This document shows, one piece after another, positions 56,288 through 64,000 of a stretch of 64,000 nucleotides of DNA. The DNA is taken from NCBI RefSeq assembly GCF_017848315.1, contig NZ_JAFKEC010000016.1, positions 1-64,000 on the forward strand, in the 5' to 3' direction. This DNA comes from Pseudomonas palmensis. Its GTDB lineage: Bacteria > Pseudomonadota > Gammaproteobacteria > Pseudomonadales > Pseudomonadaceae. The position numbers were made by a program, and so were the translations under genes. The notes beneath the pieces were generated by a model. The model ran no database searches and was not told where the DNA came from. It was given only the letters and a program-made list of their open reading frames with translations. How positions within the stretch are numbered: position 1 is the stretch's first letter; each line of letters begins with the position of its first letter.

Positions 56288-57229
56288 ATGAGTAAAAAGC
56301 GTTACCCCAGACTGTTTGGCATTCTGCCCTTTTTAGGCATGCTTTTACTCAGTGGGTGCAACTGGACCCTGCTCGACCCGAAGGGCCAGGTCGGCATTGA
56401 GCAAAGGAACCTGATCCTGATCGCTACCGGCCTGATGTTGCTGGTGGTGATTCCTGTCATTTTCATGACGATCGCGTTCGCGTGGAAGTATCGCGCCTCC
56501 AACAAGGCTGCCACCTACACCCCTGATTGGTCGCACTCGACCAAGATCGAAGTGGCCGTATGGTCCATCCCGGTGCTGATCATCATCGCCCTGGGTTATG
56601 TCACCTACCTCTCCACCCACAAGCTGGACCCGTACCGTCCACTGGATTCCGACGTGAAGCCGGTGCAGATCGACGTGGTCGCGCTGGACTGGAAATGGCT
56701 GTTCATCTACCCGGAACAGGGTATTGCCACGGTCAACAAGATCGTCTTCCCGGCCAACACCCCGGTCAATTTCCGCGTGACCTCCGACGCCGTGATGAAC
56801 TCGTTCTTCATCCCGGGCCTGGGCGGCCAGATCTACGCGATGGCGGGCATGACCACCAAGCTGCACCTGATTGCCAACCAGAACGCCGAGTTCGACGGGA
56901 TCTCCGCCAACTACAGCGGTGCCGGCTTCACCGGCATGAAGTTCAAGGCGATCGCCACGTCCCAGGAAGATTTCGAGGCGTGGGTCAACGAGGTCAAGCA
57001 GTCGCCGCAACAACTGGACAAGGCCACCTACGAGGCTCTGGCCAAACCTAGCGAAAACAACCCGGTTGCGCTCTACAGCGTGGCCCCGGAAAACATGTTC
57101 CAGTCCATCGTCGACAAGTACGAGGGCATGAACCGTGGCAAGCCGGTGGTGCACGAGAAGAAAGAGCACAAAGAAGCGGCCGAAGCGATGGACGTGAGTA
57201 TGCATTCAGCTGCTGGGGCAGAGGAGTAA
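56288..57229 (+). CDS. cyoA: Cytochrome bo3 ubiquinol oxidase subunit II
   Basis: Subunit II of the proton-pumping quinol oxidase. The 313-residue protein is a lipoprotein (signal with lipobox LLLSGC, Cys24), has two TM helices (about 44-68 and 88-108) and a periplasmic COX2 cupredoxin domain (about 125-260; LDWKWLFIYPEQGIATVN, SFFIPGLGGQIYAMAGM) that lacks the CuA cysteines, as quinol oxidases do. It ends in a charged tail. A GAGG ribosome binding site precedes the chosen ATG. First gene of cyoABCDE. Confidence 0.97.
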   Translation: MSKKRYPRLFGILPFLGMLLLSGCNWTLLDPKGQVGIEQRNLILIATGLMLLVVIPVIFMTIAFAWKYRASNKAATYTPDWSHSTKIEVAVWSIPVLIIIALGYVTYLSTHKLDPYRPLDSDVKPVQIDVVALDWKWLFIYPEQGIATVNKIVFPANTPVNFRVTSDAVMNSFFIPGLGGQIYAMAGMTTKLHLIANQNAEFDGISANYSGAGFTGMKFKAIATSQEDFEAWVNEVKQSPQQLDKATYEALAKPSENNPVALYSVAPENMFQSIVDKYEGMNRGKPVVHEKKEHKEAAEAMDVSMHSAAGAEE

Positions 57230-57232
57230 AAG

Positions 57233-59251
57233 ATGTTCGGTAAACTTAGTCTGGACGCGATCCCGTATCACGAGCCGATAGTCATGGTGACCCTCGCCAT
57301 GATCGCGCTCGGCGGTCTCGCGTTGGTTGCTGCAATCACCTATTTCCGCAAGTGGACCTACTTGTGGACCGAGTGGCTGACGTCGGTCGACCACAAGAAG
57401 ATCGGGGTGATGTACATCATCGTCGCGATGGTCATGCTGCTGCGCGGCTTTGCCGACGCCATCATGATGCGTACCCAGCTGGCCATGGCCACTGGCGGCG
57501 CCGAGGGCTATCTGCCTCCTGAACACTATGACCAGATCTTCACCGCTCACGGTGTGATCATGATCATCTTCATGGCGATGCCATTCTTCACCGGCCTGAT
57601 GAACCTGGCCCTGCCTCTGCAGATCGGTGCACGTGACGTTGCCTTCCCGTTCCTCAACTCCCTGAGCTTCTGGCTGCTGGTGTCCGGCGTTGCGCTGGTC
57701 AACATCTCCCTGGGCGTGGGCGAGTTCGCCAAGACCGGCTGGGTGGCCTATCCACCGCTGGCGGGTATCCAGTACAGCCCTGGGGTCGGTGTCGACTACT
57801 ACATCTGGGCGCTACAGATATCCGGATTGGGGACAACGCTGACCGGTGTCAACTTCCTGGCCACCGTGCTGAAAATGCGCGCCCCTGGCATGAAGCTGAT
57901 GGACATGCCGATCTTCACCTGGACCTGCACCTGGGCCAACATCCTGATCGTGGCTTCGTTCCCGATCCTGACCGCGACCCTGGCACTGCTGACCGTTGAC
58001 CGTTATCTGGACTTCCACATTTTCACCAACGAGCTTGGTGGGAACCCGATGATGTACGTCAACCTGTTCTGGGCATGGGGTCACCCTGAGGTGTACATCC
58101 TGATCCTGCCGGCGTTCGGCGTGTTCTCGGAAGTCATCTCGACCTTTACCGGCAAGCGCCTGTTCGGCCACAAGTCGATGATCTACGCCTCGGGTGCGAT
58201 CTCGGTTCTGGGCTTCGGCGTATGGCTGCACCACTTCTTCACCATGGGTTCGGGCGCCAGCGTCAACACCTTCTTCGGTCTGGCGACCATGCTCATTTCG
58301 ATCCCGACCGGGGTCAAGCTGTTCAACTGGCTGTTCACGATCTACCAGGGCCGTCTGCGCTTCACCGCGCCAGTGCTGTGGACCCTGGGCTTCATGGTGA
58401 CCTTCTCGATCGGCGGCATGACCGGCGTACTGCTGGCCGTACCTGGTGCTGACTTCGTGCTGCACAACAGCCTGTTCGTGATCGCTCACTTCCACAACGT
58501 GATCATCGGTGGTGCGGTGTTCGGCTACATTGCCGGCTTCGCCTTCTGGTTCCCGAAAGCCTTCGGTTTCACCCTGAACGAGAAGTGGGGCAAGGCTGCC
58601 TTCTGGTTCTGGATCTCCGGTTTCTACGTGGCCTTCATGCCGCTGTACGCACTGGGCTTCATGGGCATGACCCGTCGTCTGAACCACTCGGACAACCCTG
58701 CCTGGGAACCGTACCTGTACGTGGCCGTGGTCGGTGCCGTGCTGATCCTGTTCGGTATCGCCTGCCAGCTGATCCAGCTGTACGTGTCGATCCGCGATCG
58801 CAAGGACAACATGGACGTCACTGGCGACCCATGGAATGCGCACACCCTGGAATGGTCGACCTCGTCGCCACCGCCGTTCTACAACTTCGCCACCATGCCG
58901 GAAAAAGTCGGCCTGGACGCATGGACCGAAGCCAAGCGCGCCGGTATCGCCTACAAGGCTCCGGCCCAGTACGCACCGATCCACATGCCGAACAACACCG
59001 CTACCGGTCTGTACATGGGCGCGCTGTTGACCGTCTTCGGTTTCGCCACCATCTGGCACATCTGGTGGTTGGCCGCGGTCGGCCTGATCGGCACCATCGC
59101 TGTCTTCGTTGCTCACGCTGCGCGTGACGACCAGGGCTACATGGTTCCTGCCGAGGAAGTGGCACGTATCGAAGGTGAGCGTCTGAAGCACCTCGGTCTG
59201 GCTACCGGCTCGCCAGTCGGTGCGCCTGTCGAATCGTTTGAACGGGTTTAA
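57233..59251 (+). CDS. cyoB: Cytochrome bo3 ubiquinol oxidase subunit I
   Basis: Catalytic subunit with haem b, haem o3 and CuB. In the 672-residue protein the metal ligands fall at the same numbers as in E. coli CyoB: His106 and His421 (haem b), His284, His333 and His334 (CuB) and His419 (haem o3), in the motifs [24 protein letters not shown] and AHFHNV. The conserved Glu-containing GHPEVY segment is intact. It follows cyoA after 3 nt, and cyoC starts 3 nt after it. Confidence 0.98.
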   Translation: MFGKLSLDAIPYHEPIVMVTLAMIALGGLALVAAITYFRKWTYLWTEWLTSVDHKKIGVMYIIVAMVMLLRGFADAIMMRTQLAMATGGAEGYLPPEHYDQIFTAHGVIMIIFMAMPFFTGLMNLALPLQIGARDVAFPFLNSLSFWLLVSGVALVNISLGVGEFAKTGWVAYPPLAGIQYSPGVGVDYYIWALQISGLGTTLTGVNFLATVLKMRAPGMKLMDMPIFTWTCTWANILIVASFPILTATLALLTVDRYLDFHIFTNELGGNPMMYVNLFWAWGHPEVYILILPAFGVFSEVISTFTGKRLFGHKSMIYASGAISVLGFGVWLHHFFTMGSGASVNTFFGLATMLISIPTGVKLFNWLFTIYQGRLRFTAPVLWTLGFMVTFSIGGMTGVLLAVPGADFVLHNSLFVIAHFHNVIIGGAVFGYIAGFAFWFPKAFGFTLNEKWGKAAFWFWISGFYVAFMPLYALGFMGMTRRLNHSDNPAWEPYLYVAVVGAVLILFGIACQLIQLYVSIRDRKDNMDVTGDPWNAHTLEWSTSSPPPFYNFATMPEKVGLDAWTEAKRAGIAYKAPAQYAPIHMPNNTATGLYMGALLTVFGFATIWHIWWLAAVGLIGTIAVFVAHAARDDQGYMVPAEEVARIEGERLKHLGLATGSPVGAPVESFERV

Positions 59252-59254
59252 TCA

Positions 59255-59878
59255 ATGTCCAGTCATGTAATCAATGCTGATGCTGCTCATGGTCACGACC
59301 ATGGGCACGAAGAACACCACGACTCGGGCCAGATGACCGTATTCGGTTTCTGGCTGTACCTGATGACCGACTGCATCCTGTTTGCGTCGATCTTCGCAGC
59401 CTACGCGGTGCTGTCCGGCAACTTTGCCGGCGGCCCGTCGGGTCACGACATCTTCGAACTGCCGTATGTACTGGCTGAAACCGCGCTGCTGCTGTTCTCC
59501 AGTATCACCTTCGGCTTCGCCATGCTGCAGATGTACAAGGGCAACAAGAACGGTGTACTGGCCTGGCTGGCAGTCACCTTCCTGCTCGGCCTTGGCTTCA
59601 TCGTCATGGAAGTCAACGAGTTCCACCTGCTGATCAGCGAAGGCTTCGGCCCGCAGCGCAGCGGCTTCCTGTCGGGCTTCTTCGCCCTGGTCGGCACCCA
59701 CGGTCTGCACGTGACCGGTGGTCTGATCTGGATGGCCGTGATGATGTACCAGATCCAGAAAAAGGGCATCACCGGTTCGGCCAAGACCCGCATGGGTTGC
59801 CTGAGCCTGTTCTGGCACTTCCTGGACGTGGTCTGGATCTGCGTATTCACCGTTGTCTATCTGCTGGGGGTTCTGTAA
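59255..59878 (+). CDS. cyoC: Cytochrome bo3 ubiquinol oxidase subunit III
   Basis: Subunit III of the quinol oxidase, with five TM helices in 207 residues. It begins with a His-rich stretch ([16 protein letters not shown]) before the first TM helix, then shows [37 protein letters not shown] and [13 protein letters not shown], all typical of CyoC. The His-rich N-terminus is longer than in E. coli. The stop codon ends at the base before the cyoD ATG. Confidence 0.97.
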   Translation: MSSHVINADAAHGHDHGHEEHHDSGQMTVFGFWLYLMTDCILFASIFAAYAVLSGNFAGGPSGHDIFELPYVLAETALLLFSSITFGFAMLQMYKGNKNGVLAWLAVTFLLGLGFIVMEVNEFHLLISEGFGPQRSGFLSGFFALVGTHGLHVTGGLIWMAVMMYQIQKKGITGSAKTRMGCLSLFWHFLDVVWICVFTVVYLLGVL

Positions 59879-60211
59879 ATGGCTAACGCACATAACGAGC
59901 ACGCCGAGGGCAGCCACGGCAGCGTGAAGTCGTACGCAATCGGCTTCGTACTGTCGGTGATCCTGACGCTGATCCCGTTCGGTCTGGTGATGTACCCGAC
60001 CTTGCCCAAAGACATGACCGTACTGATCGTGGTGGCCTTCGCGGTCATCCAGATCGTCGTGCACCTGTACTACTTCCTGCACCTGGACCGTTCGCCAGAG
60101 CAGCGTGAGAACGTCAGCGCCTTCCTGTTCACCGGGTTGGTCATTGCACTGTTGGTCGGCCTGTCGCTGTGGATCATGTTCAGCATCCACACCAGCATGA
60201 TGGCGAAGTGA
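59879..60211 (+). CDS. cyoD: Cytochrome bo3 ubiquinol oxidase subunit IV
   Basis: Small subunit IV (110 residues) with three TM helices (about 20-40, 45-66 and 80-102) and the family block VVAFAVIQIVVHLYYFLHLD. It assists assembly of the CuB site in E. coli. There is no spacer from cyoC and 11 nt to cyoE. Confidence 0.97.
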   Translation: MANAHNEHAEGSHGSVKSYAIGFVLSVILTLIPFGLVMYPTLPKDMTVLIVVAFAVIQIVVHLYYFLHLDRSPEQRENVSAFLFTGLVIALLVGLSLWIMFSIHTSMMAK

Positions 60212-60222
60212 GGTAAGACGGC

Positions 60223-61110
60223 ATGTCCTTTAAGCACTTTATCCAAATCACCAAACCGGGGATCATTTTCGGTAACGTGCTTTCTGTGGCAGGCGGTTTC
60301 TTCCTTGCCGCGCAAGGGCATGTGGACTTCATGCTGTTCCTGGCCACGGTGATCGGCACTTCGCTGGTGGTGGCGTCCGGTTGCGTGTTCAACAACTGCA
60401 TCGACCGTGACATCGACATCAAGATGGAGCGCACCAAGAACCGTGTGATGGTTCAAGGGCAGGTCTCGCTGAAGATCGCGCTGGCCTACGCCACCCTGCT
60501 CGGGGTGGCCGGGCTTGGCCTGCTGTACGTGCAGGCCAATGCCCTGGCAGCGTTGTTCGGCCTGATCGGGTTCATCATCTACGTGGGTTTCTACAGCCTG
60601 TACCTGAAGCGCAAATCGGTGCACGGCACCCTGGTAGGCAGCCTGTCCGGTGCCATGCCTCCGGTGATCGGCTACTGCGCCGTGAGCAACAGCTTCGACC
60701 TGGCTGCGTTGACCCTGCTGGTGATGTTCAGCCTGTGGCAGATGCCGCATTCCTATGCGATCGCGATCTTCCGCTTCAACGACTACCTGGCGGCCTCGAT
60801 TCCGGTACTGCCGGTCAAGCGTGGCATCCTGGTGGCCAAGAAACACATCCTCTGGTACATCGTGGCGTTCCTGGCAGCGACCCTGATGCTGACCATCGGT
60901 GGTTATGCCGGCATGAGCTACATGGCCGTGGCCGCGGCGATGGGCATGTACTGGTTGTACATGGCCTGGACCGGCTACAAGGCTGTGGATGATCGCCTGT
61001 GGGCGCGCAAGCTGTTCGTGTTTTCCATCTTCACCATCACTGCGTTGAGCGTGATGATGTCGTTGGACACCAAGGTGCCGACCGAGCTGCTGCTGACCTA
61101 CGCGCATTGA
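60223..61110 (+). CDS. cyoE: Protohaem IX farnesyltransferase (haem O synthase)
   Basis: Converts haem B to haem O for the bo3 oxidase. The 295-residue UbiA-family prenyltransferase has nine TM segments, the first Asp-rich motif [17 protein letters not shown] (about 65-82) that binds farnesyl diphosphate, and the conserved block [14 protein letters not shown] followed by [12 protein letters not shown]. It is the last gene of the cyo operon, closed by a strong terminator 18 bp after the stop. Confidence 0.97.
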   Translation: MSFKHFIQITKPGIIFGNVLSVAGGFFLAAQGHVDFMLFLATVIGTSLVVASGCVFNNCIDRDIDIKMERTKNRVMVQGQVSLKIALAYATLLGVAGLGLLYVQANALAALFGLIGFIIYVGFYSLYLKRKSVHGTLVGSLSGAMPPVIGYCAVSNSFDLAALTLLVMFSLWQMPHSYAIAIFRFNDYLAASIPVLPVKRGILVAKKHILWYIVAFLAATLMLTIGGYAGMSYMAVAAAMGMYWLYMAWTGYKAVDDRLWARKLFVFSIFTITALSVMMSLDTKVPTELLLTYAH

Positions 61111-61128
61111 TCTGATGTGTTGAAAGAG

Positions 61129-61160
61129 ACCCCGGGCCGAAAGGTGCCGGGGTTTTTTTT
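61129..61160 (+). terminator. Intrinsic terminator of the cyo operon
   Basis: ACCCCGG (61129-61135) pairs with CCGGGGT (61147-61153) around an 11-base loop, followed by a run of eight T residues. It lies 18 bp after the cyoE stop. Confidence 0.93.
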
Positions 61161-61185
61161 GCCCTTCAGAAACGGCTTCGTTCCC

Positions 61186-61245
61186 GCTCTTGCTCTTGCT
61201 CTTGCTCTTGCTCTTGCTCTTGCTCTTGCTCTTGCTTTTGCTTTT
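61186..61245. repeat. Hexanucleotide tandem repeat (GCTCTT)8 (GCTTTT)2
   Basis: Eight perfect GCTCTT units (61186-61233) are followed by two GCTTTT units. The array begins 25 bp after the cyo terminator and merges with the left end of the large palindromic element, whose right end carries GATCAAAAGC twice. Such arrays mutate readily in length. Confidence 0.95.
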
Positions 61246-61859
61246 GATCTTTCCGTCCTTCAGGAGGCCGAATGGAGCCCGCGTGTAGTGGGGTGTAGGG
61301 CCATGGATGGCCCGGAAAGTGCCGACGGGCAGGGATGCCCGTGCGGCGCGGCCCCACGGAGCGTGGGTGGAGTGAGGGGACCCGTAGCGAAGCGTAGGGC
61401 CGGATGCTGGACGGAGCGGTTTTGCTTACTTTTTCCAAGAAAAAAGTAAGCCGCTGTAAGAGCGGAAGGGGCCATTCGGATCGCCATCCATGCTGGATAA
61501 TCACTTGGTTTCTGGGGCGATGGCTCCAGAGGCATGCTGGGTAAACACTTGGTTCCTGGAGCGATGGTTCCAGAGGCACCGAGCTTATCCAGCATGAAGA
61601 GAGACGCCGAGGGCCCCTTCCGCTCTTACAGCGGGTCACTTTTGGCAAACGCCCCAAAAGTAACCAAAAAGGCTGGGCCCTGCATACGGCCCTACGCTTC
61701 GCTCCGGGTCCCCTCGCTCCGCACCTGCTCCGGGGGCCGCGCCGCACGGGCGTCCCTGCCCGTCGGCACTTTCCGGGCCATCCATGGCCCTACACCCCAC
61801 TACGCAGGCGCTCCACTCGGCCTCCTGAAGGGCCAGAAGATCAAAAGCAGATCAAAAGC
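61240..61859. repeat. Long imperfect inverted-repeat element (~620 bp)
   Basis: The left arm (about 61240-61490) and the reverse complement of the right arm (about 61590-61859) match over most of their length, from the outer GCTTTTGATCTT and CTTCAGGAGGCCGA to the inner CCGCTGTAAGAGCGGAAG. Identity by eye is about 80-85 percent. Each arm also carries its own small hairpins (for example CTTACTTTTT...AAAAAGTAAG at about 61426-61450). Elements of this style recur between genes in Pseudomonas genomes; no transposase is present. Confidence 0.88.
61489..61576. repeat. Two tandem 44-bp copies in the centre of the palindrome
   Basis: Positions 61489-61532 and 61533-61576 are head-to-tail copies that begin CATGCTGG and end CCAGAGG, differing at about seven positions. 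A CATGCTGGAT-like sequence reappears inverted near 61584-61592 (ATCCAGCATG), so the loop of the large element is itself repetitive. Confidence 0.88.
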
Positions 61860-61987
61860 CTGAGCGCCTCTGGATCGGTGTATGCCAACGGCCGGCAATC
61901 CCTCCCACCCGGGCACCACTCCCCGCTGAACACGCAACCCCCGGCATTGCTAGCGTGACGGCTCCCCACCCCAAGGAGCACACCGCC

Positions 61988-63115
61988 ATGAGCATTCTGA
62001 CCGTTTACTTCTGCGGCACCGGATCGCACCGTTTCGATGACCAGAACCCCAATTTCTGGAACGGCGAACTGGTCGCCACCCTTGCTTCCAACGACCAGAG
62101 CCGCGAGTTCGCCAACTGGATCGCCATCGACGGCCCGGGCAGCGGCAACCTGCAGGCCGATGACCTGTTCATCGAAAACAAGGAATACGGCCTCACCGGC
62201 ACCCTGTTCGGCGCCGGCTGGGAGCAGAACGTGGCCCACGCCCTGCAGGTCATCAAGGGCTCCTGCACCTGGCAGCGCGAAAAACTCACCGAGCAGGACT
62301 ACAACCGCCTGAAGTCAGCCGGCGTGCCGATCGAGGACGTGAAGAAGGAGGGTTCCTGGTTCTGGCGCCAGTACGACTATGGCGACCGCGGCGTGACCCC
62401 GCAGCAACTCCAGGAAGGCATCATCCGCATGCACCGCAAGGACGGCCTGATTCCCGATCAGGTCAACATCGTGGGCTGGAGCCGCGGCGGCATCAGTGCC
62501 CACATGCTCGCCAACGCCATGGCCGACGACCCGCAACTGGCCCACGTGCCGGTGAACATCTTTGCCATCGACCCCGTGCCCGGGATCAACAACCTGCAGC
62601 CACACCGCCTGCACCTGCGCACCAACGTGAAGGAGTACGTGGGTTTCTTTTCTCGCGACGAGCGCTCCAAGGGCTTCGCCTGCGTCATCCCGTCCACCTA
62701 TCCCGATACCCGTGTCCACATCTTTCCGCTGCCAGGACGCCACGCCACGCTGGTGGGCAATGCCTCGGCCGATGGCGCCAGTGCCGGCAACGAGCTGCCC
62801 GACCCGGGCCTGATCGTGCGCCATTTTGCCGAAACCTGCCTGACCCGCTGGGGCGTGACGCTGCAAAAACGCCTTGAGCTGAGCGAAGGGCAGGTGGCCG
62901 ACTACCTGGATGCCATGGACCGCGACGATGCCCGCTACAGGGCCATGCGCAAGCACTCCTACACGCTGCTGAGCGAGTCCGAAGGGGAGCATCGGCTGGT
63001 CCACCAGGGCGATATGCGCAAGGCTTTCAGCTTCGTGCGCGGGGCCCACATGGCGCCGGAGGAGGGCCTGGATGTGGGGAGCTGGCGCTCGCTGTCGTTC
63101 GAGCGTCTGTGCTGA
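61988..63115 (+). CDS. Uncharacterised GxSxG hydrolase-like protein
   Basis: A 375-residue protein with no signal peptide or TM segment. It opens [12 protein letters not shown], has a long region rich in aromatic residues, then a nucleophile elbow VGWSRGGIS (Ser near 165) followed by [11 protein letters not shown] (candidate acidic residue) and a late [11 protein letters not shown] containing a His. The order Ser-Asp-His and the GxSRG form recall alpha/beta hydrolases of the DUF2235/Tle1 type, and the YFCGTGS start resembles proteins seen among Legionella effectors. This is a weak structural inference, not a clear family match. It follows the repeat island and has no obvious partner gene; the AAGGAG site 9 nt before the ATG supports the start. 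Confidence 0.8.
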   Translation: MSILTVYFCGTGSHRFDDQNPNFWNGELVATLASNDQSREFANWIAIDGPGSGNLQADDLFIENKEYGLTGTLFGAGWEQNVAHALQVIKGSCTWQREKLTEQDYNRLKSAGVPIEDVKKEGSWFWRQYDYGDRGVTPQQLQEGIIRMHRKDGLIPDQVNIVGWSRGGISAHMLANAMADDPQLAHVPVNIFAIDPVPGINNLQPHRLHLRTNVKEYVGFFSRDERSKGFACVIPSTYPDTRVHIFPLPGRHATLVGNASADGASAGNELPDPGLIVRHFAETCLTRWGVTLQKRLELSEGQVADYLDAMDRDDARYRAMRKHSYTLLSESEGEHRLVHQGDMRKAFSFVRGAHMAPEEGLDVGSWRSLSFERLC

Positions 63116-63165
63116 CACCCCGGCATCGGTCGCGGCCGCGCTGCGCGGCCCGCGATCGAATCCAC

Positions 63166-63195
63166 TTTACAGGCATTGCCTGCAGGCACTATCTT
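63166..63195 (+). promoter_or_regulatory. Putative sigma-70 promoter of the AlaC-type aminotransferase gene
   Basis: TTTACA and TATCTT are separated by 18 bp, with one and two mismatches to the -35 and -10 consensus. The predicted start is about 60 nt before the ATG at 63264. Confidence 0.5.
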
Positions 63196-63263
63196 CTGCC
63201 TCGGCCACCGCAGTGGCCAACGTCGCTCGGACGGTTCCGGGCGCTTACGTCCTCGAGGTAACC

Positions 63264-64000
63264 ATGGCTGACCAAGGTTCGCCGCGCCGCTTTGCGCGCA
63301 TAGATCGTCTCCCCCCCTACGTATTCAACATCACCGCCGAACTCAAGATGGCCGCGCGCCGTCGTGGCGAAGACATCATCGACCTGAGCATGGGCAACCC
63401 CGACGGGGCCACGCCGCCGCACATCGTCGAGAAGCTGGTACAGGTCGCCCAGCGCGAAGACACCCACGGTTACTCCACCTCGCGCGGTATCCCGCGCCTG
63501 CGCCGGGCCATCTCGCACTGGTACAAGGACCGCTACGACGTCGAGATCGACCCCGAGTCCGAAGCCATTGTCACCATCGGCTCCAAGGAGGGCCTGGCCC
63601 ACCTGATGCTGGCCACCCTGGACCACGGCGATACCGTGCTGGTGCCCAACCCCAGCTACCCGATCCACATCTACGGCGCGGTGATCGCCGGGGCCCAGGT
63701 GCGTTCGGTGCCGCTGGTGCCCGGCGTGGACTTCTTCAACGAGCTGGAGCGGGCGATCCGCGAGTCGATCCCCAAGCCCAAGATGATGATCCTGGGGTTC
63801 CCCTCCAACCCCACCGCGCAGTGCGTGGAGCTGGACTTCTTCGAGCGGGTGGTGGCACTGGCCAAGCAGTACGACGTGCTGGTGATCCACGACCTGGCCT
63901 ATGCCGACATCGTCTACGACGGCTGGAAGGCCCCGTCGATCATGCAGGTGCCGGGTGCCAAGGACATCGCCGTGGAGTTCTTCACGCTGTCCAAGAGCTA
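63264..64000 (+). CDS. alaC: AlaC-type alanine aminotransferase (partial, runs off window)
   Basis: PLP-dependent class I/II aminotransferase that makes alanine from pyruvate and glutamate. About 245 residues are visible. They begin [20 protein letters not shown], and continue with [30 protein letters not shown], the PNPSYPIH substrate loop, [12 protein letters not shown] and [15 protein letters not shown]. The window ends in TLSKS, the segment that carries the PLP-binding Lys. These blocks fit AlaC/YfdZ-like enzymes well. The 3' end is missing. Confidence 0.92.
   Translation, partial: MADQGSPRRFARIDRLPPYVFNITAELKMAARRRGEDIIDLSMGNPDGATPPHIVEKLVQVAQREDTHGYSTSRGIPRLRRAISHWYKDRYDVEIDPESEAIVTIGSKEGLAHLMLATLDHGDTVLVPNPSYPIHIYGAVIAGAQVRSVPLVPGVDFFNELERAIRESIPKPKMMILGFPSNPTAQCVELDFFERVVALAKQYDVLVIHDLAYADIVYDGWKAPSIMQVPGAKDIAVEFFTLSKS

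Larger units (their letters stand above)
61111..61987. other. Non-coding repeat island between cyoE and the hydrolase-like gene
   Basis: No gene is supported in these 877 bp. They contain the cyo terminator, a hexanucleotide tandem repeat, and a long imperfect palindrome with internal tandem copies, listed separately. Short open frames on both strands here are mirror images of each other because of the inverted repeat and have no ribosome binding sites. Confidence 0.75.

Noticed and set aside
57812..59191. 459-residue minus-strand frame opposite cyoB
   Set aside because: cyoB has all metal ligands at E. coli positions; the antisense frame is a composition artefact with no initiation signal.
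61186..61576. Possible CRISPR-like array
   Set aside because: The tandem repeats are contiguous hexamers or adjacent 44-bp copies without unique spacers, and no cas genes are present.
61166..61863. Short open frames on both strands in the repeat island
   Set aside because: They arise in mirror pairs because of the inverted repeat, include translated hexanucleotide runs and have no ribosome binding sites.
63128..63155. GC-rich dyad after the hydrolase-like gene as a terminator
   Set aside because: The stem is imperfect and there is no T run, so termination cannot be claimed.

Overview
The window is chromosomal DNA of a Pseudomonas, most probably of the P. putida group. It has high GC, REP elements of the TAGGAGCCGGC / GCCGGCGAAGG type between genes, a complete cyoABCDE operon beside a norR/hmp pair, a fruR-fruBKA locus, and the nadC-DUF1631-ampD-ampE-chemoreceptor order known from Pseudomonas. 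No rRNA, tRNA, CRISPR array, IS element or prophage was seen. The assignment rests on gene content and order, not on a database search.

Layout. 1-11 kb: a two-partner secretion system on the minus strand, made of a giant filamentous haemagglutinin/CdiA-like exoprotein (its 3' end lies off the window) and its FhaC/ShlB-type transporter. 11-20.6 kb: an OmpA-like lipoprotein, a PlsC-type acyltransferase and pta (no ackA beside it), a DUF3565 protein, slyD, a glutathione peroxidase, an Old Yellow Enzyme, a glycosyltransferase and a soluble double-PAS chemoreceptor like BdlA. 20.6-30.5 kb: cysZ, trxB, nadC, a DUF1631 protein, ampD, ampE, a transmembrane chemoreceptor and a TatD-family nuclease. 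30.5-37.3 kb: the fructose PTS regulon, with fruR/cra divergent from fruB-fruK-fruA across a clear Cra operator.

37.3-52.1 kb: small conserved proteins, a diguanylate cyclase, an OprD-family porin, a metal-type two-component system followed by an RND pump and adaptor, an Aer-like receptor, a YkgJ cysteine-cluster protein and a CheV-like coupling protein. 52.1-55 kb: norR and hmp, divergent, for nitric oxide detoxification. 55.2-61.1 kb: dsbB and the cytochrome bo3 operon cyoABCDE. 61.1-62 kb: a non-coding repeat island (terminator, hexanucleotide repeat and a long imperfect palindrome). 62-64 kb: an uncharacterised GxSxG hydrolase-like protein and the start of an AlaC-type aminotransferase.

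Themes. Respiration and NO control sit together: Cyo oxidase with an Anr-like box, and Hmp with three NorR half-site pairs, an IHF site and a -24/-12 element. Chemosensory and c-di-GMP functions are numerous (three MCP-type receptors, CheV, one GGEEF cyclase). Several regulatory sites can be read directly: the Cra operator, the NorR/IHF/sigma-54 array, a second sigma-54/IHF promoter before a PA2169-family gene, a terminator inside the trxB leader, and an A-rich Hfq/Crc-like motif beside the ribosome binding site of a TTG-started chemoreceptor. The least explained material is the repeat island with the adjacent hydrolase-like gene, and the missing toxin end of the exoprotein.
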